Shown here piece after piece: positions 36,585 to 48,270 of a stretch of 64,000 nt of DNA (positions within the stretch are counted from its first letter, which is position 1; every line of letters starts with the position of its first letter). The stretch lies in NCBI GenBank assembly GCA_001466705.2, contig LATX02000195.1, forward strand, positions 248,001-312,000, given 5' to 3'. The notes under the pieces were generated by a model. That model was given only the letters and a program-made list of their open reading frames with translations, was not told the origin of the DNA and ran no database searches. The translations under genes and the position numbers were made by a program. This DNA is from Moniliophthora roreri. Its lineage: Eukaryota > Basidiomycota > Agaricomycetes > Agaricales > Marasmiaceae.

Positions 36585-36956
36585 GAGCTTAGGACTCCCC
36601 ATTAGTAGGTGGCAGTGCCGTTCTGGGGTTTGGACAAAAAACTGGGCTCGGAGGATCCAACACCCTGTGAAGGTTTGGACAAGGACTGGCCCGTCGTAGG
36701 CGGAAGCCGGAGCCAGGTTTGGACAAGGTCATAGCTGGGCATTGCTCAGATCGATGGTACACCATCTGTGGCATTGGAGGGAGGACAACGCCCCCCGAGG
36801 CGGACAACGGCGATGTGGGTGATGCGTCCTTTTGGGTTTTTTTTTTTCAGAATTTTGCCGAGTTCTAAGGGCCATACAATGGTTTGGACAAAAAATGTCC
36901 CAAAGCAGCAAATTTCAGACGACCTTGCCACTCACTATTGGGGGTTTTCCGAGCAC
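36585..36956. mobile_element. Short TIR element (MITE-like), ~370 bp
   Basis: This segment interrupts copy 1 of the K duplication; copy 2 lacks it. Its ends are imperfect inverted repeats: GAGCTTAGGACTCCCCATTA on the left matches the complement of the right end (...TATTGGGGGTTTTCCGAGC). Internally, TTTGGACAA occurs four times (about 36619, 36674, 36715 and 36880). No coding capacity is seen. I could not fix a target-site duplication. Confidence 0.5.
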
Positions 36957-37128
36957 TTCTGATGCCTGTTGCATTGTTGCTGTGACACGAGCGGCAGCAT
37001 GCAGGAATCGGCTCAAGCCACAGAACAGTCATGCTAGACCCTCGGCGCCTAGGGCCACCGGTTTGAAAAGAGTATTATAAACTGTGCTCATGGCCACAGG
37101 CGTCAAAGCGTCAAGACACGAGTCTGGG

Positions 37129-37136
37129 TATATAAA
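37129..37136 (+). promoter_or_regulatory. TATA box of K1
   Basis: TATATAAA in the context GAGTCTGGG-TATATAAAGCCTCG, 86-93 bp before the K1 ATG. The same context recurs before K2. Confidence 0.65.
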
Positions 37137-37221
37137 GCCTCGAACCTGCTTCCTGGAACCCTAGCATTCCCCTTCCACGCAATCGTTATCAACTGACATT
37201 CGCTTCGACCTGCTTTGCACA

Positions 37222-37700
37222 ATGTTTTCCAGAAAGCTTCCCACTTCATGCCAAGATATCATCGATCAGTGTAATTTTCGGTACGTCGTCATCTCTCACT
37301 CGCGCTACTTGGTCTCTTGACTGTACTATTGTACAGAAAGGCACTATATCAAGCAATAGAGCTTACCTACGAGGATACTCTTCATCAGGATGACAAGAGA
37401 CTGTAAGTCACCCGTATCTTTCATTCCCCAATATCACTAATACCGCGTCACAGAGGCGAGAGACTACGCACCCAGAAAAATACCCCAGAAAATAGAAAGA
37501 TGTACGTGTGCTTTTTGTGTTCAAGACCTTGCTTTCCCTCACATTCAATATTTGTCAGCGACAAGGCCCTTCGCGAGGCGGCCAAGTCGATGGGTGGGCA
37601 TCTTCCACGAGATCCTCCTGAGAAAAAACTGTACCCGGGTTACTGGGACAAGAATAATAATAATAATACACGCGGATCTAGTAGCTCTAAGCGTAAATAG
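37222..37700 (+). CDS. K1: small hypothetical protein, tandem paralogue of K2
   Basis: Exons 37222-37280, 37337-37402, 37454-37501 and 37559-37700 give 104 aa. All three introns are phase 2, with near-identical sequence to those of K2 (GTACGTxGTCATCTCTCACT and GTAAGTxACCCGTATCTTTC). The protein is hydrophilic and helical-looking: CQDIIDQCNF, then KALYQAIELTYEDTL, then DKALREAAKSMGG, and a longer tail than K2 with Asn-run and SSSSKRK ending. There is no signal peptide, membrane segment or named domain. Conserved introns and promoter, with a drifting but open frame, argue for a real gene. Function unknown. Confidence 0.75.
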
Positions 37701-37799
37701 ATATATGTTTGGACTGGATTAATTTTCTTTCTCTTGTTGTATTAACTGCTGAAGGAGTAGGGTTCACAACGCAAATGAGATCCAGTGGTACTCGGGAAC

Positions 37800-37965
37800 C
37801 ATAAGTGTGTGAGCAGCCGACCCCTCGTGCATGGTATATGGGCGTCCATTTCAACCAGAACCTTTCAACACCTCCCCTGGTAAACCATCTCTCAATTGGC
37901 ACTCCAGGAAACCGTGTCGAATCCGACGAGACTCGATCTATCTGCATCCTGATGGTCGATAGGCT
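37800..37965 (-). pseudogene. F-box protein C-terminal fragment
   Basis: This segment resembles about 32848-33011, the C-terminal region of gene H: GTGAGCAGCCGACCCCTCG at the start, and CGTGTCGAATCCGACGAGAC matching CGCGTCGAATCCGACAAGAC. It has no start, no F-box and a disrupted frame. It lies between K1 and K2, so it may have moved with the tandem duplication. Confidence 0.7.
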
Positions 37966-38290
37966 TGACTGTGTGCCACCGGTAATTTGGACCACCTTGC
38001 TATACCACAGTGCCACACCGCTTGTTCATTGAAAAGTGAACGACTGCTTTTGGACGAAGTGCAGGCTTGACACTGCTTTAGCGTGAGGTGGCGTTTACTG
38101 TCGTGTTGTTGTAGAAGGTCCAGTCACGGATGATTCCCCCTGATACTACCTGTGGCACCCTTGTGCAGGATGTGGAGGGATCGGCTCAAGCCACATAATA
38201 GTCCACGCTGGGCCTTCGGCGTTTGGGCCTCTGGTCAGAAAAAAGTATTCCAAGGCCACAGGTGTCAAAGAGTCAAGACACGAGTCTGGG

Positions 38291-38298
38291 TATATAAA
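38291..38298 (+). promoter_or_regulatory. TATA box of K2
   Basis: TATATAAA, 84-91 bp before the K2 ATG. It matches the K1 TATA context. Confidence 0.65.
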
Positions 38299-38381
38299 GC
38301 CTCGCCTGCTTCCTGGAGCCCTAGCATTCCTCTTCCATGCAATCGTTATCAACTGACATCCGCTTCGACCTGATTTGCACA

Positions 38382-38813
38382 ATGTCTTCCCAAGAGCTTC
38401 TCACTTGCCAAGACGTCATCCAAAGGTTTTATTTTCCGTACGTTGTCATCTCTCACTCGCGCTACTCGGTCTCTTGACTGTACTATTATACAGGTACGCA
38501 CTAGAACAAGCAGCAGAGCTCACCCGATACTATACTGATTATCAGGAAAACGTAAAACTGTAAGTAACCCGTATCTTTCATTCCCCAATATCACTAATAC
38601 CGCGTCACAGAGCCGAGAGAATACGCGCTCAGAAAGACGACCCAGATCATGAAGTGTAAGTATGCTTTCCGTGTTAAACGCCTTGCTACCCTCATATTCA
38701 ATCTACTTGTCAGCGACAAGGCCATTCGCGAGGCGCTCAAGTGGATTTATGGGTATTATCCCCAAGTGGACGATCGACAGTTGAAGGGATTGGGATACAC
38801 GCGGACCTATTGA
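38382..38813 (+). CDS. K2: small hypothetical protein, tandem paralogue of K1
   Basis: Exons 38382-38437, 38494-38559, 38611-38655 and 38714-38813 give 88 aa. Intron positions and phases are identical to those of K1. The product starts MSSQELLTCQDVIQRFYF, followed by YALEQAAELTRYYTDYQENV, ERIRAQKDDPDHE and DKAIREALKWIYGYYPQVD. The alternating hydrophobic pattern suggests two or three helices. The C-terminus is shorter than in K1 and lacks the Ser/Lys tail. The upstream ~250 bp is shared with K1, including a CAAGACACGAGTCTGGG segment just before the TATA box. No domain is recognised. Confidence 0.75.
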
Positions 38814-41800
38814 TAGTAGCTCTGGGCGTACATAGATACATGGGTCTGGATGTTGTTTTAATTTTCGTCTTTTATCAGATGCTGGAGTAGTAGGGTTTAT
38901 GACGCAAATGAATGGATGTTATCGTCAGTCGCATCTTCCTTCCATGCCATCGGAGTAGTCTATACGTTCTCGTCTTGCGGGCGTCATGCGTCCTCGAGTA
39001 CCCTGCCGCGGAAGAAGTGCTATATCGATTGCTCCGTAGAAGAATCCGCCAGAAACAGGTGATGCGGGGTCCTCTCGCGCACATTTGACAGCAGTCAAGC
39101 CCAGAACGGTGTTGCGTGAGCTGCAACAGAAAATTCAGTACGGAGCGAACCACGACAATTGAATACAAAGTTTACGACGATGCTATCGCTGATAGACCCG
39201 TCGCGGTCGATAGTGCTGAGTTCTGTAGGCAAATCAACACCGGCGTAACTCGAGACGAGACGAAGAGCAAACCTACCGAAGTGGCAACAGCTCGAGATCG
39301 GCCTGTTCCCGAAGAACTGCAGCAGGAAGTGTCAATTGACGACTAGGCCTATGAACTCGAAGACTTACTCAGATGCGAGTTGAGGTTCTCCTTGAGCGGC
39401 ATCCGGGCCAAGGGGCAGAGGCAGACCTTGCAGACCCAGAAGCGGAGATTGTTGATTGAGGTCGTAGTTGGTAAGATAAACATCCCAGTTCAGTTGGATG
39501 ACTGCCGGTGGAAGGCGTCATTATAGACTTGTTCTACATCTGCGGCTAAGGGGTTGTTGGAGGTCTTTTCTGACGCAGGTGGCACTGTAGACGAAACTTT
39601 GCCGATGGAAGATCCTGTGGTGATCTGGTGCTGGCTCACTGATAGGCGTAAACGGCAGCTGACGAGGGACAACTTGGCGGATCGTAGGTAGGTCGGAAAC
39701 GACACGGGGAGTAGAGACAGCCTCGTAATCGGATCGTCTTACGAGGTAGTATCGGAGAATACGCGAATCAGTCTTGCTTGATGCGAGAGCACCGAGCAGG
39801 ACCATACTGCAACACGGGACGATTTAAATCATCGACTTCGACGAAGATGGCCATTAACGATACAACCGGGATTGCGAGCCTCTCATCCCACAAAGGCGGA
39901 AAGCTGAACCGGCGAGCTTCGTACTCCTTTCCGACTTGAGTGTGGAGGTAACGCAGGACCTCATCCATGAACGCGGAAAGCATTTGCTCCCATTCCGACT
40001 TTGTGCGGAGGTACCGATGCTGCTTAATGCAATTTATGGAGTAGCACAGAATTTTGAAATGGAGTCTATGGCAGAAAAAAATTAGCAAAATTGTAGAATA
40101 AAGGACCAAAAATCAATCTGCGTGCGGTGTCCATTGGACGTATTCAGGCGATACGTTCGGCAGAACGTAATGGTAGAACCTATAACGGAAACGGTCAGTG
40201 ACCTATGGGCAAGCAATACGTGAGATTGGGGTACCTGCGATACACCGGAATGAAAGAAAATGAGACGAAGCATATCCTCCGGAACAAAGAAAGATAAGTT
40301 CTAGTGGTAGCAAGTATTAATGCGAGAAGGGCTGTCCATTGGCAAGAAAGAGAGGGACAATAGACCACTCCACGAACAATCTGGAATGTGGGCCTACAAT
40401 CCCTGCGCACGACCTGGCCAGATACGGTTCGTTGCGCTTACGGGCTTTCTGCTGTAATCGATGAGGGCCTCTGCAGAGCTACATCGCTGTTTGCAGACAC
40501 CAGCGAGGTCGCGGTTGCGCCGTCTACAGCAGAATGACGGCCCAAGACGTTTTCACACACGTCTGACGCCAGAGTCGTGCTCTGGTCGTATCGGGATCGA
40601 CAAATGTGAGCTTGTAAGCTTATGTAAAGTAGCTTCAGCCAGATACCAACGTTAGAGGGAATAGCGGAACGACCTAGACGTAACTGGACCATTATTGGCT
40701 TCCCCGGAGCAGGCAGCCATGACATGGTATAGCATTCCGCATGGGCGAGAGCATAATGCGTCCGATACCGGTGCTGCAGAGAGCAGTGAGAATTGAGTAA
40801 TGACCGACGGGGTACCACATACCTGTATCATATCGGGACCAGTAAACGCTTTCATCATGTTTTCGTCGAAATACGGTGGCACCATAGGTGATCCACGTTC
40901 CCTTAGGTCTCGTAGCGCCATGTGGTACCCACATTCTGCCTAACGTGAGCCAGCATTTGGCTTCTGGTGTTCGATCACTTCCCGATGCATGCGGCACCTA
41001 TTCATACCTGTAAGTACGCGAGAGCCGCGTCATGGAAGAAGGTTAAAACTAACTATGGGACCAGAGGGGCGCTCAACTAAGATGGGAGCGTATCTTTCGT
41101 CGTCGTCCGAAGAAGTTTGCATGGGTCAAGTACTCTGCGACACTTGTCGTAAACTTGTCAGCATATCATCTCGATCAGGGAGCTAAACATACCCAGATCG
41201 CACAAATGAGTGTCAGTACCCTCAGTAGGAGTAGGAGTATGGGCAAAATAAGTGAGGGTGACATTACTTTAGCCAGCGAACGAATCCTTCAGGTCTAAAG
41301 ACCAGATGTAAGTTTACTGCATGTTGAAGAGGTGATCACAATGCGCCTTTGTACAAGAATCGTTAATCAAGCTGAGCCCCATTAGCCAGGGTCCCATGTC
41401 ATCGCCTCAAAGGCCATATTCCGAAGAGCGTGCAGAAAACTCCGATGGTTAAAAACGGGGCATCTTCAAGGCTTCATTCGATTTCACGTTTACTAGCCTC
41501 CGAGTTCCAGCTAGCTATCGAGAAAAGATATGAATTTCTCCTTGGACCGGGTTTCGAGCTGATTAACGCACCACGAGATACAAATATGTCTGTGTCCTCC
41601 ATTCAGCACCTGATCCAGCTACTATTCTTCCGATCAGGTGGTTTCTTCAGCGGAAAATCGTTTGATGCCTTTTCTCGTTGAAAATATACCTGGAATCGGG
41701 ATTCAGGAGATGAGGTGGGGTTAGACGCACGTAGACCTTATTGTTGCAGCTCAAGCCATAGTCCACTCACGAACCAATACTGAGGGAGGGAGCAAGAAAA

Positions 41801-42113
41801 AAGAAGACGCGTTACCACGGCCTACAGAAGCCGGCCGGCCGGTCCAGCGAGAAACCCTAGGGTCTCTACTTGCCACTTTTGGATTCCGAAGCTTCCATCA
41901 TAGCCTCCATCTCCTATAGGAGACTCTAGGAGACTTCAACTGACGAGCAACATTAACTCGTTTTTTCTTCAACCAGTTCCTATTCTTGAATTCTCTGTTT
42001 CGGGCATCACTTACCTATTGACCTTGGGTTGGACTGAGCGTGGTGCGGATTGTAAGGTGCGTGAACTATGATCATCTTCCAGTTTATTCCTCCTAATATT
42101 CTGACTTCAGAAA
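38814..42113. other. Decayed region with an old minus-strand gene; partly duplicated at 44 kb
   Basis: No intact gene. On the minus strand, pieces such as SEWEQMLSAFMDEVLRYL...LWDERLAIPVVSLMAIFVEVDDLN (about 39.83-40.04 kb) look like genuine former exons. Another piece is RTHYALAHAECYTMSW (about 40.70-40.76 kb). Frames are broken and I cannot join them. The part from about 40.45 to 41.76 kb recurs at 43.96-44.64 kb. Family unknown. Confidence 0.4.
40450..41760. repeat. Segmental duplication, copy 1
   Basis: Blocks at about 40470-40860, 41440-41580 and 41745-41800 match 43975-44310, 44320-44460 and 44575-44650 in the same order. The intervening sequences differ, because copy 1 holds an extra ~600 bp. 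The shared minus-strand protein patch (ALAHAEC...) suggests the duplicated unit contained a gene. Confidence 0.65.
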
Positions 42114-43492
42114 ATGAGCCTTTCGCAAGAGCTCATAGACATTATAATCGACGAGATAGCAGAAGACGAGCAGTCCTTGCTGAATCTAGCATTAACATCA
42201 CATGCATGCCTTCCTCGCGCTAGACAACATCTGTTTCGTCAGCTATGTCTCCTTCCGCTTCACCCAAGAGGGACGTTCATAAAATTCTGGACCATTGAAA
42301 GGACGGAGAATCACATTAGGAAGTTCATGGAACTCTGCTCTCACCCACTATCCACCATTTTACATGCGGGGCCGAAACACGTTCGATTGGCAACATCTGT
42401 CAAAGGAATGTATTACGGGAAGGCAGACAAGCAAAGTCATTTACCGGTCTTCATTGAGCTTCTCTCGTGGCTTACGAGCCGATCTCCGTTTTCTTCAGGA
42501 CAAGAGATCAGTTGTCGGAGGAGAGGAACACGGGCAAATAGTAAACCCACATACGGAGAGCGGTTATTCTGGAATGCCCAGAAACTCACCATTTCCTCGA
42601 TCTCTCCAACCCACGGCTTGGCAGAATTGAAGACTCTTCTCCTCGTCTCACCCCCTTCCCTCGAGTAACCCGCTTGACCTTGATGGACGCGGACATTCGT
42701 TCTCGCAAATGTCTTTCCGACATCGTATCTGCCTGTCCCTCCCTCGAATACCTTTCAGCTGGAGTATCATTCGATCGGATCCCAATCATAAACCGACCAG
42801 TATCATTCCCCATTTCTCTGACGCACATCGAGATTCCCACGAGACCGTACGAAGTATTACATAAATCATTTTTTCGAATCCTTGAATCATGCGCGACGAT
42901 CAAAGACCTGGTCCTTCCCATGAGGAATGAATCAGAGTTCAATGATCTCAACCAGTTCCTTGACTCAAGTGCCGCTGTGACCAGCCGCACTCTCAAGCAT
43001 TGCAAGCTCGATCTGACTTGGATTGCTTCGAGTTACCTGATTTCTTGGGCGAGAGCGATCAATTTCCACAAGGTCCCAACATGGACAATCACCGGCGCTG
43101 TTGGAACATTCGCTGCACTCACCTCTACCAATGAAAACAGCACCGTTATGCCCAACGTAACGCGGATCCAAGGACTGGACGTGGTTTGGGAAGTGCTTGA
43201 ACAACCTAATATCGAGGAGATGATCCGCAATTTGGACAACGTGTTATCGAGTACGGTTCGTTTTCCGTGTTTGAAGGAGGTAGAGATTTCGGCTCACGGT
43301 TGGTTTTCTCGAGAAGAGCTGGTTGATTCTGGATGGGATGAAGCTACGCTTACCGTGCGTGAGGGATCAAAAGTTCATGGGATTATGGAGAAGAAAGTGG
43401 CAAGGATTCGAGCATTACTTCCAAAGTGTCGGGATAGAGACTTATTGAAGATGAAACGTACATGCAACAGGCGTATCTGTTATACCCGATAG
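42114..43492 (+). pseudogene. Gene I: F-box paralogue with a 2-nt frameshift
   Basis: The 5' part (42114-42668) encodes the F-box (LSQELIDIIIDEIAEDEQSLLNLAL) and half the repeat region. Near 42648-42660 this copy has two extra bases compared with J (CACCCCCTTCCCTCGAG versus GCCATTTCCTCGAG), so the frame ends at ...LLVSPPSLE. The remaining protein (42674-43492, 272 aa) is open in another frame and aligns with J to its end. The sequence just upstream of the ATG (CTTCAGAAAATGAGCCTTTC) is identical to J. It is very close to J overall, so the break is recent. A sequencing error is possible. Confidence 0.8.
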
Positions 43493-44719
43493 CCTTGTAA
43501 CAATTAGATATTTATTTTCTTCAACACAGACCGCTGGGAGTTGGCTGGGAGTTTGGAAATGAAGGGGATTTTTTATTGCCGATCATTGCTTTCGGAAGCT
43601 GTTCCTTTCGGGAGCAGTAGGACGCAATCTATTTCCGCAGCTCGCCCACCCTGTCTACCATCAATATTTACCTTCCGAACTCGAAAGACATCACACAGAA
43701 GAATGTGCAGTATTTTCGACCTAGTGGCAGCCCCCGCAGAGTGTAAGTTTGAGAAGGAGAAGACCTGTCCGTTCGCGAGAAAAAGAAGAGAGAGATGATT
43801 CGATGCACTAGCGTGGCCCCACCCCTCACTCAGTACTGCCTTTTCCCCTACAGTTCCCCTACAATCTAGACGCGAGTCTACAATCTCCGCGTCTTTGGCC
43901 CCGCCGGCTACGGTTCGTACCCGGTACTAGTTCTCTGTTATGATGGGCCGCTGGGAGCTATACAGCTATTTGACAAACACTGGTGAGGTCGTGGTTTCGC
44001 CAAAAGATGGCCCGAGACGGGATCGTTGCATCCGCTAAGTTTGACGTCAGTATCGTGTTCTGGTTTCATTGGGATTAACAAATGTGAGTTTGTGTAAAGT
44101 AGCGGTCAGCCAGATGTCAATGTTAAAAGGAGTAGCAGACCGAGCATTATTGGCTTCTCCCAGGGCAGACATGGCATGATTGAAGCATTCCGCGTGGGCT
44201 AGAGCATGATGCATCTGAGATACCAGCTCCACCACTACAGAGAACAACGAGTATCAACTAACGACCGACGAGGTACAACGTACCTGTATCATTTACCAGT
44301 AAAAGCTCTGGTTGGATATAGGAGATATAAGACGGAATATCTCGAGGCTTCATTTAATATCATGTTTACCGGTCTCCGAGTTCCACGTCGCTACTAACGA
44401 AGAACTGAGTTTCTTCCTTCGAGATCGAGCTCTTAGTGGATTAACGCACCACAAAAGACCAAGGTTTATATATCTTCTAGTCGGCTCCAGATCCGGGTAT
44501 CTTTGTTCACATATGCCTAGAAATCGCGCGTCAGAGTATACGAGTTGTAGGGTAGGCTAAAAGTACGTGTCCCTTATTACTGCTATGGCCACGGTCCACT
44601 TGTCAACCAGTACCGAGGGAACAGAGCGAGTCGCACGAGGAAGAGAGGAAGACAGAGGCGTCACTAGTGTGACCCTACGACATTTCCATTTTTGGATTAC
44701 TACCTTCCTCTGTCATTCC
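43493..44719. other. Intergenic; contains segmental duplication copy 2
   Basis: About 43960-44640 is copy 2 of the block at 40.45-41.76 kb. It includes the minus-strand patch HHALAHAECFNHAMSA...NIDIWLTATLHKLTF, a better-preserved version of the same lost protein. No intact gene. Confidence 0.5.
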
Positions 44720-44780
44720 TATGCCCCTTTTTTTTGGACAAAAATCGGGATGATGCAGGATGGTGTGGGATGGTGTAGGA

Positions 44781-44940
44781 TGATGCAGGATACAGTGGGA
44801 TGATGCAGGATACAGTGGGATGATGCAGGATACAGTGGGATGATGCAGGATACAGTGGGATGATGCAGGATACAGTGGGATGATGCAGGATACAGTGGGA
44901 TGATGCAGGATACAGTGGGATGACACGGGATACAGTGGGA
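44781..44940. repeat. Minisatellite, 20-bp unit x 8
   Basis: Seven identical copies of TGATGCAGGATACAGTGGGA run from 44781 to 44920, then one variant (TGACACGGGA start) to 44940 and a partial copy. The flanks hold looser GGATG-type repeats. Identical units mean recent expansion. Confidence 0.95.
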
Positions 44941-45258
44941 TGATGCGGGAGGAGGGGTGGATGAGCTTGGGATGGGGTAGGGATGAGTCAGGGATGCATA
45001 GGGATGAGCGTGGAATGAGTGCAGGATGAGTGCAGGATGGATGCGGGATGGATGTGAGATGCATAGAGACATGAACTCGGTGTTCAGTTGGGGGGTCCTG
45101 GGTCCTCTGGGCATTTCAATTTCCAAATGGTCAATCATACAACCAGTGGTGATGCTTTGATACAGTACATAGGAAGTATACTACAAGGTAACTACATCAA
45201 CATGCTAGTGCACGTTGTACCAAGAATGGAGTGTGAAATTTTCATGGGGCTTACTGCA

Positions 45259-45259
45259 N
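45259..45259. other. Assembly N
   Basis: A single N sits where the left sequence stops matching its other copy (47.0-47.2 kb) and unrelated GGCTC-rich sequence begins. It probably marks a join, so continuity across it should not be trusted. Confidence 0.8.
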
Positions 45260-47379
45260 CAACGGTTCGGCTCACTAACCGGCTAAGTGGCTCCAACTGG
45301 CTCCCGGCTCCGAGCGGCTTAGCTGCTCCTGAGCCACTTAGATTTAAAAGCTTTGAAAGGACTGTCCTTTATTGTACCAAGTGGAAGCCAAATGACATTA
45401 TACAATAGTAGGTACATTTTAATATCTATGTAAGCTGGTTCAACAAATTTTAATGGTTGTTTTAGCCTTTTGCAGTGGGCAGCCAAAGATCACAGCCACC
45501 TTCTCATGGCACCTGAACCACTCAACATGCCACGACAATGCATCTGTGAGGATTTTTTCTATCCAAATATGAGTTAGAAAGGTTAAATAAGTATACTAAA
45601 AAAAAACAGCTCAAGATACATCTCACAATTTTCATAAAAAAAGGTCAGGAGCCATTGGCTCTGTGGCTCGTAGCGGCTCTGGAGCTGGAGTGAGCTGAGC
45701 TGAACCATTGGCAGCCCTACCAGCTGTCTTGCACTGCACCACCATACTAGGGTCCTGCTGCTCCTCTGCTGATATCGGCTCCCTACATACACATTCCATT
45801 TCATGTGCTACTGCCTTTCTTCTTGTTCCCCGCTGTCTCTGACCTAATCTGATCCTGCTAACCTCAGTATCATCCGTTGTTGAGGGGTTAACAGCTAGGA
45901 ATTTAGGTGAGGAATTTTGAGGGTTTAGGATGGTAATGGATGGTGCCAAATAGTGAGTTTCAATATTCATGTATGTCAGTGCCATGACTGAACTATTCAT
46001 AGGTGTGTCCAGTTCATCCCAGGCTGTTGAACAGCAGATGGAACCATCAGTGGAGGTGAGGATCACCTGAAAAACCCTCCAATGCTTGTTTGAACCTTCT
46101 TTGAGCACCGTGCATGCTTTTCAGCCTCTCTTTTGCACTCCTCCTTCAGATAGTGTTGCTTGATAAAGTTAACTTTCCCTCCTGGCTCCAGTCCAAGCCT
46201 TTTCTTGCATGCAGGACATGTAACCTTTCTGTCTGGCTCAATAGTGATGTCCTCTGGCTTTTAAAATGAATACACTTAATACTGTTTCCTCTGATTGAAG
46301 TATAATAGCATACTAAGGTCAGTGGATAGTGCTTCTGTCTTATCATTGTTGTGAAGAAGACTCTGGGCAGGTTGGACACTCAACTAGATTATACACAAAG
46401 GATCTACAGGCATTATCAAAGGCAAAATAGTTTATTCTTTGGTTATATCAGCATGCTTCAAGTCATGGAAAAACATGTATCTGAGGAGCAGAAAATTTTT
46501 TTTCAAGGTCCATCACTGAACCTACCTACCTAGCTCCAGTACAGGATTGGCAGCCTGGTACCCCCTTGCACAGAATACAGTGGGATGGTGTGGGATTTGT
46601 AGGGATGACATTGGGAGAAGGGGTGGATGAGCTTGGGATGGAGTAGAGATGAGTCAGGGATGCATAGGGATGAGCACAGGATGAGTGCAGGATGAGTGCA
46701 GGATGGATGCAGAATGGATGTGAGATGTGAACTCGGTGTTCAGTTGGGGGGTATGCCCCTTTTTTTTGGACAAAAATTGGGATGATGCAGGATGGTGTGA
46801 GATGGTGTGAGATAATGCAGGATACAGTGAGATGATGTGGGATTTGGAGGGATAGTGCAGAATACAGCAGGATGGCATGTGATTTGTAGGGATGACATTG
46901 GGAGAAGGGGTGAATGAGCTTGGGATGGGGTAGGGATGAGTCAGGGATGCATAGGGATGAGCACAGGATGAGTGCAGGATGGATGCAGAATGGATGTGGG
47001 ATACATAGAGATGTGAACTCGGTGTTCAGTTGGAGGGTCCTGAGTCCTCTGGGCATTTCAATTTCCAAATGGTCAATCATACAATTAGCAGTAATGCTTT
47101 GATACAGTACATAGAAAGTATACTACAAGGTAACTACATCAACATGCTAGTGCATGTTGTACCAAGAATGGAGTGTGAAATTTGCATAGGGCTTACTGCA
47201 AATTTACAATGCCTCCCTGGCCTCCCCTCCAACTATAAGGTATTGTTTCCATTCAAATGTAGCCAATTCTGATATTGTTTATGACTGTATACATTCTGTG
47301 CTGTCTGAGTAGGGGAAAAAGATTTCTTCAAATAGCTACACCATTGTTGGACTGCCAATCTGCCAATCTGAGACCCAGA

Positions 47380-47735
47380 ACACCCAGGGATAAGTGTGAG
47401 ATGAGTGTGGGATGGATGCAGGATGAGTGCAGAATGGTGTCAGGATGGTGTCAGGATGATGGGGGATGAAGTTGAGATGGTGCAGGGACGAGAGTTTGTG
47501 GGGGTAAGTGCTAGCAACACCAGAGAAGTCTGGAATTCTTGATATATCCTGTGGCTATCCCATGCCCTTCCAACATCATCTCTACAAATCCTGCACCATC
47601 TCGCTGTATTCTGCACCATTCTGCTGTATCCTGCTTCATCTCTCCATATCCTGCATCATCCCACACCATCCCACACCATTCCACACCATTCTGCACCATT
47701 CTGATTTTTGTCCAAAAAACCCTGGCATACATTAG
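47380..47735 (+). repeat. CpG-decayed copy of a ~320-bp element (partner at 49.6 kb)
   Basis: It aligns end to end with 49613-49935, sharing CACCAGAGAAGTCTGGAATT and the end TTTTTGTCCAAAAAACCCTGG. Where the partner has CpG, this copy mostly has TpG or CpA (CATGCCCTTCCAACATC versus CGCGCCCTCCCGACGTC). A few C-to-T changes outside CpG also occur. Confidence 0.85.
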
Positions 47736-47873
47736 ACATCTCTTAAGTAGCCTTCAAAAGGCTCTATTAGACTTTGGTTTTCATCTGATTATGTCTGATA
47801 ATTAGGTATATGTTGCTGAGGTACTAGGATACATTATAGGTGCTACAGTCACATTAGGAAAACAGTCAGCTTT

Positions 47874-48270
47874 TGTTACAATGTTACAGACTTTCATGTG
47901 ACCACGTATATGACTAATTATTTCTTTTACTTTCTATTGCTTTCTCGAACTCTTATGTAACAATATTCCATTTCCTTCTCTCCGTTTCTATCGGTAATTA
48001 TGTACACAGTTCTACGATGTTCTCTTGAGTTCTTCTCGTTTGTAATCGTAGATAACTTGTACTATTTAAGTAGCTACAACTAGGTCTCAAGCTCCTCAGC
48101 TTGACCTGGTTAACTATAAACCTTGTTCTAAGCAACGAATGAACTCTTAAGCATCGAACCCAGAGACCACCTCTTAGTTCTTGCTTGAACTCTGAACCTT
48201 GAACCTTACGATTGTCTCAACTACGTCATAGTTGAGTTGGTTGACATTGCTGCGCACAAGTAACGTAACA
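47874..48270 (+). mobile_element. LTR (397 bp) of Ty3/Gypsy-like retrotransposon
   Basis: It starts TGTTACAATG and ends GTAACGTAACA, matching the ends of the solo LTR at 4716-5086, with which it also shares CAGCTTGACCTGGTTAA. A gag-like frame follows downstream on the same strand, so this is the 5' LTR. The 3' LTR is not seen in the window. Confidence 0.75.

Larger units (their letters stand above)
44720..47873. mobile_element. Nested repetitive element region (GGATG-rich element copies)
   Basis: An element starting GCCCCTTTTTTTTGGACAAA, followed by GGATG-rich sequence and a TGAACTCGGTGTTCAGTTGG segment, occurs at about 44726-45257 and again at about 46753-47200; a partial third copy is at about 46560-46745. 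On the minus strand at about 45.63-46.10 kb a degraded frame contains EMECVCREPISAEEQQDP...VVQCKTAG, a Cys-rich patch of the kind seen in fungal transposon proteins. Single-N joins occur at 45259 and, further right, at 49157. Most of 45.3-47.8 kb is CpG-poor. Confidence 0.55.

Noticed and set aside
37800..37965. Independent small gene between K1 and K2
   Set aside because: It aligns with the C-terminal end of the F-box gene H, lacks a start and is disrupted, so it is a pseudogene fragment.
44781..44940. Possible CRISPR array
   Set aside because: Units are contiguous with no spacers, and the genome is eukaryotic. It is a minisatellite.
44675..45138. Two overlapping ~130-aa minus-strand frames rich in HCILHHP/SCIIPLYP
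   Set aside because: They are translations of the 20-bp minisatellite, open only because the unit lacks stops in those frames.
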